From contig NZ_FNRA01000009.1 of NCBI RefSeq assembly GCF_900107535.1, positions 180,228-244,227 on the forward strand: 64,000 nucleotides of DNA, written 5' to 3'. The notes under the pieces are model-generated. The model ran no database searches, had not been told where the DNA came from, and saw only the letters and a program-made list of their open reading frames with translations. Of the stretch, positions 18,255-27,813 are shown in pieces; the stretch's first letter is position 1, and each line of letters starts with the position of its first letter. Made by a program: the position numbers and the translations under genes. This DNA comes from Pedobacter hartonius. Lineage in GTDB: Bacteria; Bacteroidota; Bacteroidia; Sphingobacteriales; Sphingobacteriaceae.

Positions 18255-19124
18255 CTATTTATACTTTTCAAAGTTTTTACGATATTCAGATGGCGTAATA
18301 CTGGCATGTTTTCTAAAGAACCTGTTGAAATAACTCTGGTATTCGTAGCCAAGCCCAAATGCGATCTCGGCCACGGTATAATCCGTATAACTCAGCAGTG
18401 ACTTAGCCTCTGCAAACAGCCGTTCGTTAATGTGTGTTGTAGTTGATTTTCCTGTAGCTTTTTGGACCTCCATATTCAAATGATTAATATGTACTGCGAT
18501 ACGATTGGCATAATCGGCAGGTTTTTTAAGCGCTATAGTTTGTAGTGGCAGGTCAAGTGGAAATTGCCGGTTAAGCAGGCGGATAAATTCAGCAGCGACA
18601 CGAGGCGTATGGCTATCAGCTGTGGTTTCCACACTGCGCATCTGTATCGCCTTATGAAATATCAGGCTTAAATAGCTGCGAAATAAATCATCCTTATTCA
18701 CATAATCCCTATCTGCATCAGCACGCATCCGGACATAAAGTTCGGTTAAAAACTTCTCCGTAAGGCTGTCCGGGAAATATACAGGCGATTCCTGGATGGA
18801 AAACAGACGGTCTGCAACACCTGATAACTGTGCACTAGCACGAAGAAACTCGTCGTTGAAAACGCAGAAATAACCTTCGGCAGGCTTAATTGTTTCGGGC
18901 ACCGTCCAGGTATAAGGTACTATGGGATTGATACATACCAGTACCGGCCTGTCAACAATAATTTCAGGCAATGAACCATAGCGCAAGCTGCATGGTGATC
19001 CCCCGGTAACCAGGCTGATCTTATAAAAATCCCGGCGATTATAGGATTCCAGCGTGCATTTGGCCTCACTGATGTCTGCTACCCTAAACTGTCCTGCGTT
19101 TTTTTTAACTACTGTTGTTGCCAT
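18255..19124 (-). CDS. AraC-family transcriptional regulator
   Basis: About 289 residues from the ATG at 19122-19124 (an ATG seven codons earlier is possible). The N-terminal part is a cupin-like sensing region (RRDFYKISLVTGG, RPVLVCINPIVPYTW, PAEGYFCVFNDEFLRAS). The C-terminal double HTH has NRIAVHINHLNMEVQKATGK and the second helix pair VAEIAFGLGYEYQSYFNRFF followed by TPSEYRK. It sits between two aldo/keto reductase genes on the same strand, so it probably controls them. Confidence 0.92.
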   Translation of the reverse strand: MATTVVKKNAGQFRVADISEAKCTLESYNRRDFYKISLVTGGSPCSLRYGSLPEIIVDRPVLVCINPIVPYTWTVPETIKPAEGYFCVFNDEFLRASAQLSGVADRLFSIQESPVYFPDSLTEKFLTELYVRMRADADRDYVNKDDLFRSYLSLIFHKAIQMRSVETTADSHTPRVAAEFIRLLNRQFPLDLPLQTIALKKPADYANRIAVHINHLNMEVQKATGKSTTTHINERLFAEAKSLLSYTDYTVAEIAFGLGYEYQSYFNRFFRKHASITPSEYRKNFEKYK

Positions 19125-19216
19125 GCACAAATTTATACAATTCAAATAAATTTATGCAAAGAAGTTTGAATAAAATCCGATAAAATGCGGCCATAAATGG
19201 CCGCATTTTATCGGAA

Positions 19217-20194
19217 CTAACTCTTGTCCACGTGGATTGCATTGCTCTCATTGTAGCGGGCTCCGGTGTCCGGGTACTTTGCAAGCAATTCTTCGATGTT
19301 ACTGAAGTCTGCCGCGACAAGATCTATATCAACGGCACCGACATTTTCTTCAAGGTATCTGCGTTTTTTAGTGCCAGGAATCGGGATAATATGCTCATCC
19401 TGACTTAATACCCATGCCAGCGCCAATCGGGCTGGGGTGCAGCCTTTTTGCTGTGCCAATTCAGCAAAACCAGCGGTCAGCTTGCGGTTATTGTCCTCGT
19501 ATTCCCGCTGGTAGCGTGGAAAACGTTTGCGGAGATCACCGTCGGCCAGCTTTTCTACATCAAGTGTATTCGTAATTAATCCCCTTGCAAGCGGACTAAA
19601 TGGAATAAAGCTGATGCCTAAATCTTTGCAAAGCGGCAGCACATTGGCTTCCGGCTCACGGGTTAAAATTGAGTATTCACTTTGCAGGGCGCTAATGGGA
19701 TGTATAGCATGTGCCTTACGAACGGAGTTCACAGAAGCTTCAGACAGGCCGAGAAACCTCACCTTGCCTTCGCGAACTAATTCGGCCATGCCACCTACCA
19801 TTTCTTCAACCGGCACAAGCGGGTCAATGCGGTGGGCGTAATAAAGGTCAATAACATCCACCCTGAGCCGTTTCAGACTTGCTTCTACCGTTTTTTTTAT
19901 ATAGGCCGGCGATCCGTTAACGGCCCTGTTACCGTCGGATGTAAATCCAAATTTGGTTGCGATAAATATTTTGTCACGATTTTCAGTGAGCACTTTGGAA
20001 ATCAGTTCTTCATTTTTACCGCCGCCATAGACATTGGCAGTATCCCAAAAGTTAATGCCCAGGTCGAGCGATTTGTGTAGTGTGGCGATAGATTCTGTAT
20101 CATCAGGCGTACCATAAGCATGGCTCATGGTCATACATCCAAGTCCGATTGCTGATAGCTGCACACCAGTATTTCCTAGAATTCTGTATTTCAT
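19217..20194 (-). CDS. aldo/keto reductase
   Basis: 325 residues, AKR of the YhdN/AKR13 type. Catalytic residues are seen in FWDTANVYGGGKNEEL (Asp, Tyr), FIATKFGF (Lys) and DLYYAHRIDP (His). The NADPH pocket is in IPIPGTKKRRYLEENVGA. Full length. Upstream of the AraC-type gene by 93 bp. A broken relative of the same subfamily lies at 60030-60664. Confidence 0.93.
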   Translation of the reverse strand: MKYRILGNTGVQLSAIGLGCMTMSHAYGTPDDTESIATLHKSLDLGINFWDTANVYGGGKNEELISKVLTENRDKIFIATKFGFTSDGNRAVNGSPAYIKKTVEASLKRLRVDVIDLYYAHRIDPLVPVEEMVGGMAELVREGKVRFLGLSEASVNSVRKAHAIHPISALQSEYSILTREPEANVLPLCKDLGISFIPFSPLARGLITNTLDVEKLADGDLRKRFPRYQREYEDNNRKLTAGFAELAQQKGCTPARLALAWVLSQDEHIIPIPGTKKRRYLEENVGAVDIDLVAADFSNIEELLAKYPDTGARYNESNAIHVDKS

Positions 20195-20465
20195 TTTCGG
20201 TTTATAATTTTTGTATATTAATCAAAATTATTAAATTTAGTTCAATTTACTATAAACACTAACAATTCACAATAATAGTTTTCCCTAAACGATGAAAACA
20301 GCGATATTGCAGGTGATTTATGACATTACAGCAACAGAAAATAGTGATCAAACTTATTAACAAACGTAGCCATGGTCACGAATCGGCTATGGATTAGTCC
20401 GTATTATTGTTTACAATGAGTGAAGAATTATATTGCGGTATCCGGTTAAACTAAAACAATGAACG

Positions 20466-20927
20466 ATGTTAGGAGAACTTAATGAAAATCAGATCGAAGA
20501 GCTGCTAAAGCGGCAGGTTACAGGCAGAATTGGCTGCCACGCAGATGGTACAACCTACATTGTGCCCATTAATTATGTCTACAGGGAGGGGTACATCTAC
20601 GGACATTCAGCAGAGGGCAAGAAGATTGAAATGCTCCGGAAGAATGCGGAGGTATGTTTCCAGGTGGACGACATTGAGCGTATCGATAAATGGAAAAGCG
20701 TAATTGTATGGGGTCAATATCAGGAGATCACTGACGGAAAAGAGATGCAAAAAGCAATGCAGGAAATTATCCGGCATATTATGCCCCATATGACCAGCGA
20801 AAATGCGCACCCTTCGCATGGTATTACCGAAGATGAAAGCGATATTGGCAGCAGTATCGATCTGATTCTTTACAAGATCCGTATCGATAAAAAAACAGGC
20901 AGATTCGAAGATCAGGCGACTTTATAA
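20466..20927 (+). CDS. pyridoxamine 5'-phosphate oxidase-like flavin-binding protein
   Basis: 153 residues. The split-barrel pattern is clear: a short helix with IEELLKRQVTGRIGCHADG, then YIVPINYVYREGYIYGHSAEGKKIEMLRKN and VCFQVDDIERIDKWKSVIVWGQYQEI. This is the NimA/pyridoxamine-oxidase-like family that binds FMN or related cofactors. The exact reaction is unknown. A predicted stop at 20925-20927 leaves only two bases before the convergent M61 gene. Confidence 0.88.
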   Translation: MLGELNENQIEELLKRQVTGRIGCHADGTTYIVPINYVYREGYIYGHSAEGKKIEMLRKNAEVCFQVDDIERIDKWKSVIVWGQYQEITDGKEMQKAMQEIIRHIMPHMTSENAHPSHGITEDESDIGSSIDLILYKIRIDKKTGRFEDQATL

Positions 20928-20929
20928 GC

Positions 20930-22818
20930 TTAGTTAACGCTGCCTTTCTTGTCTCTGAGCCAGCTGTGATAGATTTTCTGCTGCAGACCGGTCTGATCTT
21001 TTAAAGGTGTGATGGTGAAATCCTTTTCTGTTTTCCTGCCCAGAATTACCGGCAGTTCAAGGATCTTATCCTTACGCTGAACCCTTTAGCATCACTGTTT
21101 CTCCCGCATGTTTCTCCTTCAGGAACTCTTCCAGCGGCAGGTTTATGACTGTACCGCCGTCGATGGATAGTATCTGGTCACCAGGTATTATTCCCGCTTT
21201 CCAGCCTCCATAGGGCCATTCCACGGAACTTACAAAGAACCTGCTATCACTGTAAACTGCATCAGCACTCAGATAAGCACCCGGACTTTGATGGCTTACG
21301 GTGTCTATGTTCAATCCTGCATAGCTGAAATACTTCGGATAGTCTGGCGGCGCCGTGGTGTTGGCGTAGCTTTTCAGTTCAGTCAAAGTTGTTCCGGCAA
21401 TACTTTCGCAGGTGCTCCAGAAGTCCTGTTCCGTAAAACCCCGGTGGAGCTGCTTATCATACCTGACATATAGCCTTCTCATCACGTCATCAAGCGTCCT
21501 GCAATTTTGTGTCTCATGCCATATCTTCAGGTCGAGCATCAGGCCAATTGCACAACCCTTATCATAAACTGAGATCGTTTTCGCCTGCTGCTCTGCCGAA
21601 CGGCTGCTGGCATCTTCACCCTCCGCCCAGAGATTATGGCTCGCCTGTGCTGCTGATTCCAGCAGGTGACCGGGTTTATTCTCATAATTGGCAATATGCT
21701 GCCGGTAGGCTTCAAGCACATTTGCATTGCTGGTTAGCCCTGCGGCTTTTACGATCAGGTATTGATAATAGCCGCTAAAGCCCCCTGATATCCAGAGCAG
21801 ATTCGTATAATTTTCCCTGCTGTAATCAAACGGGCCGAGTTCAATTGGGCGGATCCGCTTTACGTTATAGGTGTGGAAATATTCGTGGGCCAGAAATGCA
21901 TAAAAAACGTTCCTTGCTGCCGTATCCGAAAGCACATTACGTGTAGCCAGCATCAGCGAGGCAGAGTTCAAATGTTCAATTCCTCCAAATCCCCTTCGGG
22001 TGGGGATCGCGAGGAAAGAGTAATGGCTGTAAGGAATATCTCCGATGATCTCACCGCCCGCCTGTACGATTTTTTGCAAATCGTACATGAAACCTTTCCG
22101 GTCAAACTCTTCCAGCCCGTGCCCTACGAACTGATGTATTTTTCCCTGTACTTTGAATTCGGGCAGCGCCTCTAGCTTACCCATCAGCAACGGACTGTCA
22201 AATAGCTCATCAAAACTTACAGCATAAAAAACATTGATCTTACCCCCTGCAGGATTCAGCCCGGTAGCCACATAGGACGGCCATCTCTGATACGGCAGAA
22301 CCTCTATTGTAGCCGACTTGCGCAACGCATCATCTATGTATAACAAAAGTGCCCCCGGAATTATATAACCGAAGTTTTCATCCAAATAGATGTTGCCTAT
22401 AAATGGAACCACTGCCGTAACATCGTAATTGATTTCAAGCAGTTCAACCTGTGCTGTATCCAGAAGCCAGGTATTAGGATCCACTTTCTTCCAGGTGACC
22501 GTTTTGCCTTTTGCCGTTTTTAACGCTCAGATCACTTACTGCCGACGCAAAGTCTACCAGTTCGTAATAACCCGGCGTCCAGGCACTCATTTTCAGCACC
22601 GTTTTTCCTTTACCGGACGACATGGAGCTGATCTTTACATGATAGACATGGTCCCGGGGTTCAGGCATACTGACCACATAGCTGATGCCTCCTGATTGTC
22701 CGGCTGCTGACTGGCCGAAAGATGCGGTCTGGAAAAATACGACCACAACAGAGAAAAGTAAAGCACGGACGGCCAGCGCCCGGTACCCATTTTTTTGATC
22801 AGATTTATAGTAGCTCAT
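20930..22818 (-). pseudogene. M61-family (glycyl aminopeptidase-like) peptidase, two frameshifts and lost zinc ligand
   Basis: A signal peptide and the N-terminal domain (SMPEPRDHVYHVKIS, MSAWTPGYYELVDFA) lie in one frame to about 22510, then the main part (about 470 codons) with the zinc motif HEYFHTYNVKRIRP, then a PDZ-like region (PGDQILSIDGGTV), then a third frame (KDKILELPVILGRKTEKDF) to the TAA at 20930. The frameshifts fall at the T4 run 22509-22512 and the C3 run 21082-21084. The third zinc ligand, normally Glu in 'WFSEGF', is Gly here (SGGFS, codon GGG at 21783-21785). The gene is probably inactive even if the frameshifts are sequencing errors. Confidence 0.88.
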
Positions 22819-23043
22819 AAGGTAAGTCAGAAATTAAAACCCTTAACCCCATTGCCGGATTTCAGGTTAACTAAGATACACCTTAAAACTGTACAGCTGG
22901 TTATTGCTGCCTGGCATTTTTTATTACCGGATTAAACCTTAGCTGAAAAACCACATCTATATCAGCAAAGGTACCATCACCTCTGCGCAGAGAAAAAGGT
23001 AATCGTTGTATATGAATATTTAGTGAATTTTAAATACCAACAC

Positions 23044-23235
23044 ATGAAAAATTTGAAATTGATGTTACTCTTAATAGTAGCAATATTCTCCTTCGGGACA
23101 GCAGAAGCACAATCAGTAGTCGTACGAGCAGGCGGTCCGGGCCATCCACATGGACACTTCGTTCACCGTGGGCGCCATTACGCACACCGCGCACCCTATT
23201 ACAGATATCACCACAGATATTACCGATATTACTAG
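23044..23235 (+). CDS. small secreted His/Tyr/Arg-rich protein
   Basis: 63 residues from the ATG at 23044, chosen because it starts directly at the lysine-rich signal peptide MKNLKLMLLLIVAIF ending at about TAEAQ. The mature part is about 40 residues made almost only of His, Tyr, Arg, Gly and Pro (PGHPHGHF, HRGRHYAHR, YYRYHHRYYRYY). No domain recognised. Such small envelope proteins are frequent in this group and may bind metal or stick to polymers; that is inference. A clean terminator follows. Confidence 0.7.
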   Translation: MKNLKLMLLLIVAIFSFGTAEAQSVVVRAGGPGHPHGHFVHRGRHYAHRAPYYRYHHRYYRYY

Positions 23236-23264
23236 TTAACTGTTATTACCTGGTAGAAAATGAG

Positions 23265-23287
23265 AGCCCCTTTAATCAGGGGCTTTT
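23265..23287 (+). terminator. intrinsic terminator after the small His-rich gene
   Basis: A 6-bp GC-rich stem AGCCCC / GGGGCT with an 8-base loop and a short T-run, 30 bp after the stop codon. Confidence 0.75.
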
Positions 23288-23350
23288 GTGAATGCTCATT
23301 GATGGTCATATCGCAGAAATAGCTACCACTGTTAACACCTTTACTCAAGC

Positions 23351-24799
23351 CTAATCAATTTTTATCACATAACTATACCTGGTTTTCATTTTCCTTGGGT
23401 TAAACTCCGGAAATTTAACCTCAGAATTTTTTCCGTTCACGGTATAGGGTAATACCTGTCCGGTTTCCAGCAGGGTTACCTTTTTGCCTTTTAAATCCAT
23501 GTCTCTTAAAATCACTTTATGATTGGCGGGCCACACCGGAACAGTGGCAAATATGATCTTGCCTTTCTGGGTAAAGAATACTTCTTTCAATGCATAACCG
23601 GGCTCAGGATCTTCTGTTAGTTTCAACATAATATCTCCGCCAACATGTTCACCATTGTCCTCAGATTTTGGCTGATAATCTCGCTTACCCGGCCCCCACT
23701 GTATCGAATTTTTATATTTGGTAGTGCCATAAACAGCCTCACCGTTTATTTTTAGCCATTGGCCAATTTCCAATAAGCGCTCCTGCATGATGGGCGGTAT
23801 CTTGCCATCAGCATCCGGACCGATGTCTAAAAGGAAATTGCCACCCCGGCTTACTTTATCAAGCAGATGAAGGATCAGTACTTTGGCAGAGTTATAATCC
23901 CAGGCATCTTCCATCCTGTTATAACCGTAAGAAAAACCCATACCACGGCTTTCTTCAAAATAGTGGTCTTTAAAATCCATGTTGGGCTGGTACTCCGGAC
24001 TGTAAAAACCGCCGTGTTTGTAACGCGTATCTTTACCCCAGCGGTCATTCACTACAACTTTATCTTTGACTTTACTATCGTTAAACATCCAGGACAGTAT
24101 TGCTGTGGAATGCCATAAGGTATCTGGTTGCTCCCATTCACCGTCTGTCCAGAAAACCTCTGGTTTATAGGTCTCAATTACATCCTTAATCTGTGGAATC
24201 ATATGTTTCTTTACATACAACTGTTTGTTATTCAGCCATAAAGGATTATACCATTCATACAAAGAATAATAAATACCCGGATGTACAGATGTCTTTCTTA
24301 CGGCTTTAAACAGGTCACCCAGCAAATCTCTTTTAGGGCCGGCTTCTGCCGCATTCCAGGCAAAACCACGACTCTCTGAAGCTTGTTTGCTCGGCCATAA
24401 GGCAAACCCATCATGGTGTTTGGAGGTAAGTACAATATACTTTGCACCAGACTGTTCAAAGAGTTTGGCCCAGGCTTCAGGATCAAATAAATCGGCTTTG
24501 AAGAGCGGGGCAAACTGGTAATAACTAAAATCAGCACCGTACTTTTTATTGTGATAGGCTACTGCCTGTCCTTTAAAACCATTGGATTGAAGGTTTTGCT
24601 GGTACCATTCTGAATATTGCCCCTTTGGCGCCCATGCAGGTACAGAGTAAACACCCCAGTGAATAAATATACCAAATTTGGCATCCTGATACCATGCAGG
24701 AATGGGCCTGGAATCTATTGATTTCCAGTTTGGCTGATAGGTTTGTGCAAACATGGACTGGCTGGCAAAAAGTAACAGGTACAATACGTATTTCTTCAT
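23351..24799 (-). CDS. alpha-L-fucosidase, glycoside hydrolase family 29
   Basis: 482 residues from the ATG at 24797-24799, which begins a signal peptide (KKYVLYLLLFASQSMFAQ); a longer in-frame start lacks a reasonable leader. The GH29 signature regions are present: WYQDAKFGIFIHWGVYSVPAW, SKHHDGFALW, YYSLYEWYNP, and the nucleophile aspartate in VFWTDGEW. A C-terminal beta-sandwich follows (from about residue 370). It should release alpha-L-fucose from glycans in the periplasm or outside. It stands alone, without a SusCD pair next to it. Confidence 0.95.
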   Translation of the reverse strand: MKKYVLYLLLFASQSMFAQTYQPNWKSIDSRPIPAWYQDAKFGIFIHWGVYSVPAWAPKGQYSEWYQQNLQSNGFKGQAVAYHNKKYGADFSYYQFAPLFKADLFDPEAWAKLFEQSGAKYIVLTSKHHDGFALWPSKQASESRGFAWNAAEAGPKRDLLGDLFKAVRKTSVHPGIYYSLYEWYNPLWLNNKQLYVKKHMIPQIKDVIETYKPEVFWTDGEWEQPDTLWHSTAILSWMFNDSKVKDKVVVNDRWGKDTRYKHGGFYSPEYQPNMDFKDHYFEESRGMGFSYGYNRMEDAWDYNSAKVLILHLLDKVSRGGNFLLDIGPDADGKIPPIMQERLLEIGQWLKINGEAVYGTTKYKNSIQWGPGKRDYQPKSEDNGEHVGGDIMLKLTEDPEPGYALKEVFFTQKGKIIFATVPVWPANHKVILRDMDLKGKKVTLLETGQVLPYTVNGKNSEVKFPEFNPRKMKTRYSYVIKID

Positions 24800-24841
24800 C
24801 TTGGATGATTGGAAATTGGGGTTAAGGATAATGCACGGCAC

Positions 24842-25306
24842 CGGAGATTAGATATCCCTTGGTGGCGTTTTTAAAGGTAAATAAAATCCTTTTTTATCAG
24901 GGCAAACTTCGCCGCAGATTCCTGATAAATTTTGCAGCTGTATTAAGGCAATTGTCAAATAATATGATTAAATGTTGAGCTTTTAAAAATCAGAATTTCA
25001 CAATATTGTAATATTTTTTTTTAATCATGAAACAATTGTGAGTTGACCCGGGAAGCAAAAAGTAAATATTACTTTAAACAGACTATATGTTTCAACAAGA
25101 TTAATTAATTAAAACAATTACAAACAAATATACGAATTATATGTTATTTTTGTGAAATTTTTACATCCGGGGTCCTTAACCCGTCATGAAATAATCTATG
25201 ATATGAGAAACGTTTTGTTTTAGTTGCTGCCCGATTTCAATTGTCGCATGATTTGGCCCCGGAAAAATTCAATTAACTAATTTTTTCACCTTAAAATCAT
25301 TTTATT
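24842..25306. other. AT-rich intergenic region before the DUF6266-like pair
   Basis: About 465 bp separating divergent genes (fucosidase leftward, DUF6266-like rightward). It must carry promoters for both. It is rich in A/T runs (for example around 25010-25160). No gene remnant or conserved RNA was recognised. Confidence 0.5.
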
Positions 25307-25951
25307 ATGGTAATCGTTAAAAGTGGTCCCTTTCTGGGATTTTCAGGAACAGTCGGCGGAATTACCTGTTCGCAGCTTGCGGATGGCAGAACCGTCGCAA
25401 AACAGAATAAGAAAAAAAGCACAAAGCCCCCTACCCCGAAACAGCATGCAGTATAGGCTGACATGGGCATCGTATCACGATGAATGAAACCCCTTGAAAA
25501 ATTTATTCGTGTAGGATACAGGCAGGATGCAAAGAAGAAGCAATTAAGCAGCCACAATGCGATGGTGAGCGAAATCAGGAAAAGCGCTATGGAAGGATTA
25601 TATCTGGAACGCAGTGTGAGTTTATCGAAACTTTTGGTTACCAGGGGCAATCTGCTCACAGCGGATAAAAAATCGGCAGTAATGACTCCATCCGGACTTG
25701 CTTTTAGCTGGAGTACCGAAATTGAGGATGGGAAAAGTCACTACAGCGATCAGGTAATGCTATTGGCCTTCTTTCCGGAATTACAGCAAATAAGATTTGA
25801 AACCGGCGGAGCACAGCGGTACAAGGGTAAAGATTTCCTTCAGCTTGATGGCATTAAAAAAGGATTTGCAGCAGAGGTCTATATTTCTTTTATCGCGAAT
25901 GATCAGGAAAGCGTATCAAACAGTACTTATCTCGGACAATTTATCTGGTAA
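25307..25951 (+). pseudogene. DUF6266-like protein with two in-frame stop codons
   Basis: From the ATG at 25307 the frame encodes GPFLGFSGTVGGITCSQL and NKKKSTKPPTPKQ, the conserved start of the DUF6266-type proteins abundant in Pedobacter relatives. TAG at 25454-25456 and TGA at 25481-25483 interrupt it, and the same frame continues with MKPLEKFIRVGYRQDAKKK to LGQFIW at 25951. The remainder is well preserved, so the stops are recent or translation restarts at 25484. Function of the family is unknown. The stop is 2 bp before the next paralogue. Confidence 0.75.
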
Positions 25952-25953
25952 TC

Positions 25954-26613
25954 ATGGCAACAGAAAGAAGCAATTCAATTTTAGGCAGTTATCGCGGAAA
26001 GATCGGCAATGTGGTACTGAGCGACTGGAATGGCACAGGCACGATGAGAAAGACGCCGGAGAAACAGAATAAGAAAAAAATTACCCAGTTGCAGGCCCGG
26101 CAAAACAAGATCTTTGGTATGATGAACAGATTTTTGAAGGGGGCCAAAACGGCTATAAATCTCGGGTATCAGCTACCGCGAAAAGCAAAAATGACAGCAT
26201 ATAACGCTGCAGTTTCTTATCATCTTAATCAGGTAACCGGTAAGCCGGACAATCCTGCTCCTGACTTTGCAAAAATCAAACTCAGCAGGCCCGTGAATAA
26301 GACCCAGCAAGCCTGGAACCCGGTCTTATCTGCAGAAAGCGAATACAAAGTGACGGTAAAATGGGAGCTTAATCCATTTCCGGACATGTGTACGCGTCTG
26401 GATGACAAGGTGATCCTGGTATATTATGATACAAAAATCAACAGGTTTATCAATTTTGTAAATGTCGCAGGCCGCAGAGATCTGAGTTATACGGTCAATT
26501 TTATTGATTGGGATGAAGGCCACGAGCTGCATTGGTATATGTTCATGGCTTCTAGGGATGGCAAACTGGTTTCTGAAACAGAATATCTGGGAATGATAAC
26601 AGTCAAAGCTTAG
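25954..26613 (+). CDS. DUF6266-like protein of unknown function
   Basis: 219 residues, intact. Conserved features shared with the broken copy in front are the N-terminal SYRGKIGNVVLSDWNGTGTM, the KNKKKITQLQ-like basic stretch, LKGAKTAINLGYQ, and C-terminal strands with WYMFMASRDGK. No signal peptide, membrane helix or catalytic motif is visible. Assignment to DUF6266 is from memory of the family pattern. It begins 2 bp after the broken paralogue and 25 bp before the GT4-like gene, so they may be cotranscribed. Confidence 0.75.
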   Translation: MATERSNSILGSYRGKIGNVVLSDWNGTGTMRKTPEKQNKKKITQLQARQNKIFGMMNRFLKGAKTAINLGYQLPRKAKMTAYNAAVSYHLNQVTGKPDNPAPDFAKIKLSRPVNKTQQAWNPVLSAESEYKVTVKWELNPFPDMCTRLDDKVILVYYDTKINRFINFVNVAGRRDLSYTVNFIDWDEGHELHWYMFMASRDGKLVSETEYLGMITVKA

Positions 26614-26638
26614 GCTTTGGCATTTAAATGCTGCTACT

Positions 26639-27802
26639 ATGAACCTGAAAGAAATTACAGTATTTGCCGACGGCGATTCCAGCAAAGTCAAGACCTGGTC
26701 TAACGTACCCTATTTTTTCACGCATGAGCTGATGGCGAGAGGAATTAAAATTAACCGCGTAAACACAGGGCCAAACATCTGCCTGCATTCATTTTTCGAA
26801 AGAAGGCTTTTCTGCATCTGGAAATTCTTTAGCAGGAACTCCGTATTTCATTTTGAACGGACAGGCCTGCATTACTGGCTCACCCAACGGAAAATAAAAC
26901 AGGCTACACGTGATTTCCCACGAACAGATGCATGGCTGTTTATGAACTTTAGTTTTTATAACAAATATTCCGATAAACCGTCCTTTTTGTTCTGCGACTG
27001 GACGTTTGAATATCTGATCAGAGAGAGGTTGGGCAGAAAGCCTGACCTCTTAGAGTGGAGATATATCAAAAAACAAAATAAAGCGATAGATAAAGCCGCT
27101 ATCGTTATCTCCCTGTTTCCCAAAATTGCCAACCTGATGCAGGTTCATCATCCCCGCGCAAAAATCAGCCACCTCCATACGAATGTTGTAAATTCATTCT
27201 ATAAGGAAAATTTAAATGCCGATGAAATTCTGTCCGCTAAGGAAAATTCAACAAGCCTGTTATTTATTGGTGATATCAAATATATAGAGGGGGCACGTTT
27301 GTTATTAGCGGCGTATGTTATCCTCAAAAAATACGACCCAAAAATAACCTTACACATCATAGGCCTGGAAAGTCAGGATTTCGACAAAATACCTTCAGGC
27401 GTAACCTGTTACGGATATCTCGATAAGGAAGACGAATCAGCATGCAAAAAGTACTACGATTTAATGATGAGTGCCAAGGTATTTATTAATCCAACACCAT
27501 TATGGGCAGGATATTCATCCACCATAGAAGCCATGTTTTTTTACAATCCGATTGTAATAGCCCCTTATGATGATTTCATTGATACATTCGGTGAATCACC
27601 TTCATTCGCTGCGTACACAAAAAAATCAGATGTGCCCGCCTTAGCTTTCAGCATCCGGAGGATCCTGCAATCCCCTGATTACAGACAGTTATGTATGGAT
27701 GCGCACCAGGCTGTAGAGGACTATACATGGGAAAATTATATAGATAAATTTCTCCATAAAATCAGTGAACTGTACGGTTCAGCCGCCTCAGCAGAGCTTT
27801 AA
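26639..27802 (+). CDS. GT4-like glycosyltransferase (GT-B fold)
   Basis: 387 residues. The N-terminal half is divergent. The C-terminal half has the family pattern: SLLFIGDIKYIEGARLLLAA (start of the donor-binding domain), ITLHIIGLE, and FINPTPLWAGYSSTIEAMFF, the equivalent of the E-x7-E nucleotide-sugar site. Cytoplasmic, no signal peptide. It likely adds a sugar from a nucleotide donor to the glycan made by the neighbouring cluster. It converges on the epimerase gene (11 bp apart). Confidence 0.82.
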   Translation: MNLKEITVFADGDSSKVKTWSNVPYFFTHELMARGIKINRVNTGPNICLHSFFERRLFCIWKFFSRNSVFHFERTGLHYWLTQRKIKQATRDFPRTDAWLFMNFSFYNKYSDKPSFLFCDWTFEYLIRERLGRKPDLLEWRYIKKQNKAIDKAAIVISLFPKIANLMQVHHPRAKISHLHTNVVNSFYKENLNADEILSAKENSTSLLFIGDIKYIEGARLLLAAYVILKKYDPKITLHIIGLESQDFDKIPSGVTCYGYLDKEDESACKKYYDLMMSAKVFINPTPLWAGYSSTIEAMFFYNPIVIAPYDDFIDTFGESPSFAAYTKKSDVPALAFSIRRILQSPDYRQLCMDAHQAVEDYTWENYIDKFLHKISELYGSAASAEL

Positions 27803-27813
27803 CATCAATCCTT

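Noticed and set aside
24842..25306. Riboswitch in the long leader before the DUF6266-like pair
   Set aside because: No conserved riboswitch core could be recognised; the region is simply AT-rich.
25297..25659. Minus-strand 120-codon hydrophobic open frame over the first DUF6266-like gene
   Set aside because: The plus strand shows the conserved family N-terminus in the same place, so the minus-strand frame is a shadow.
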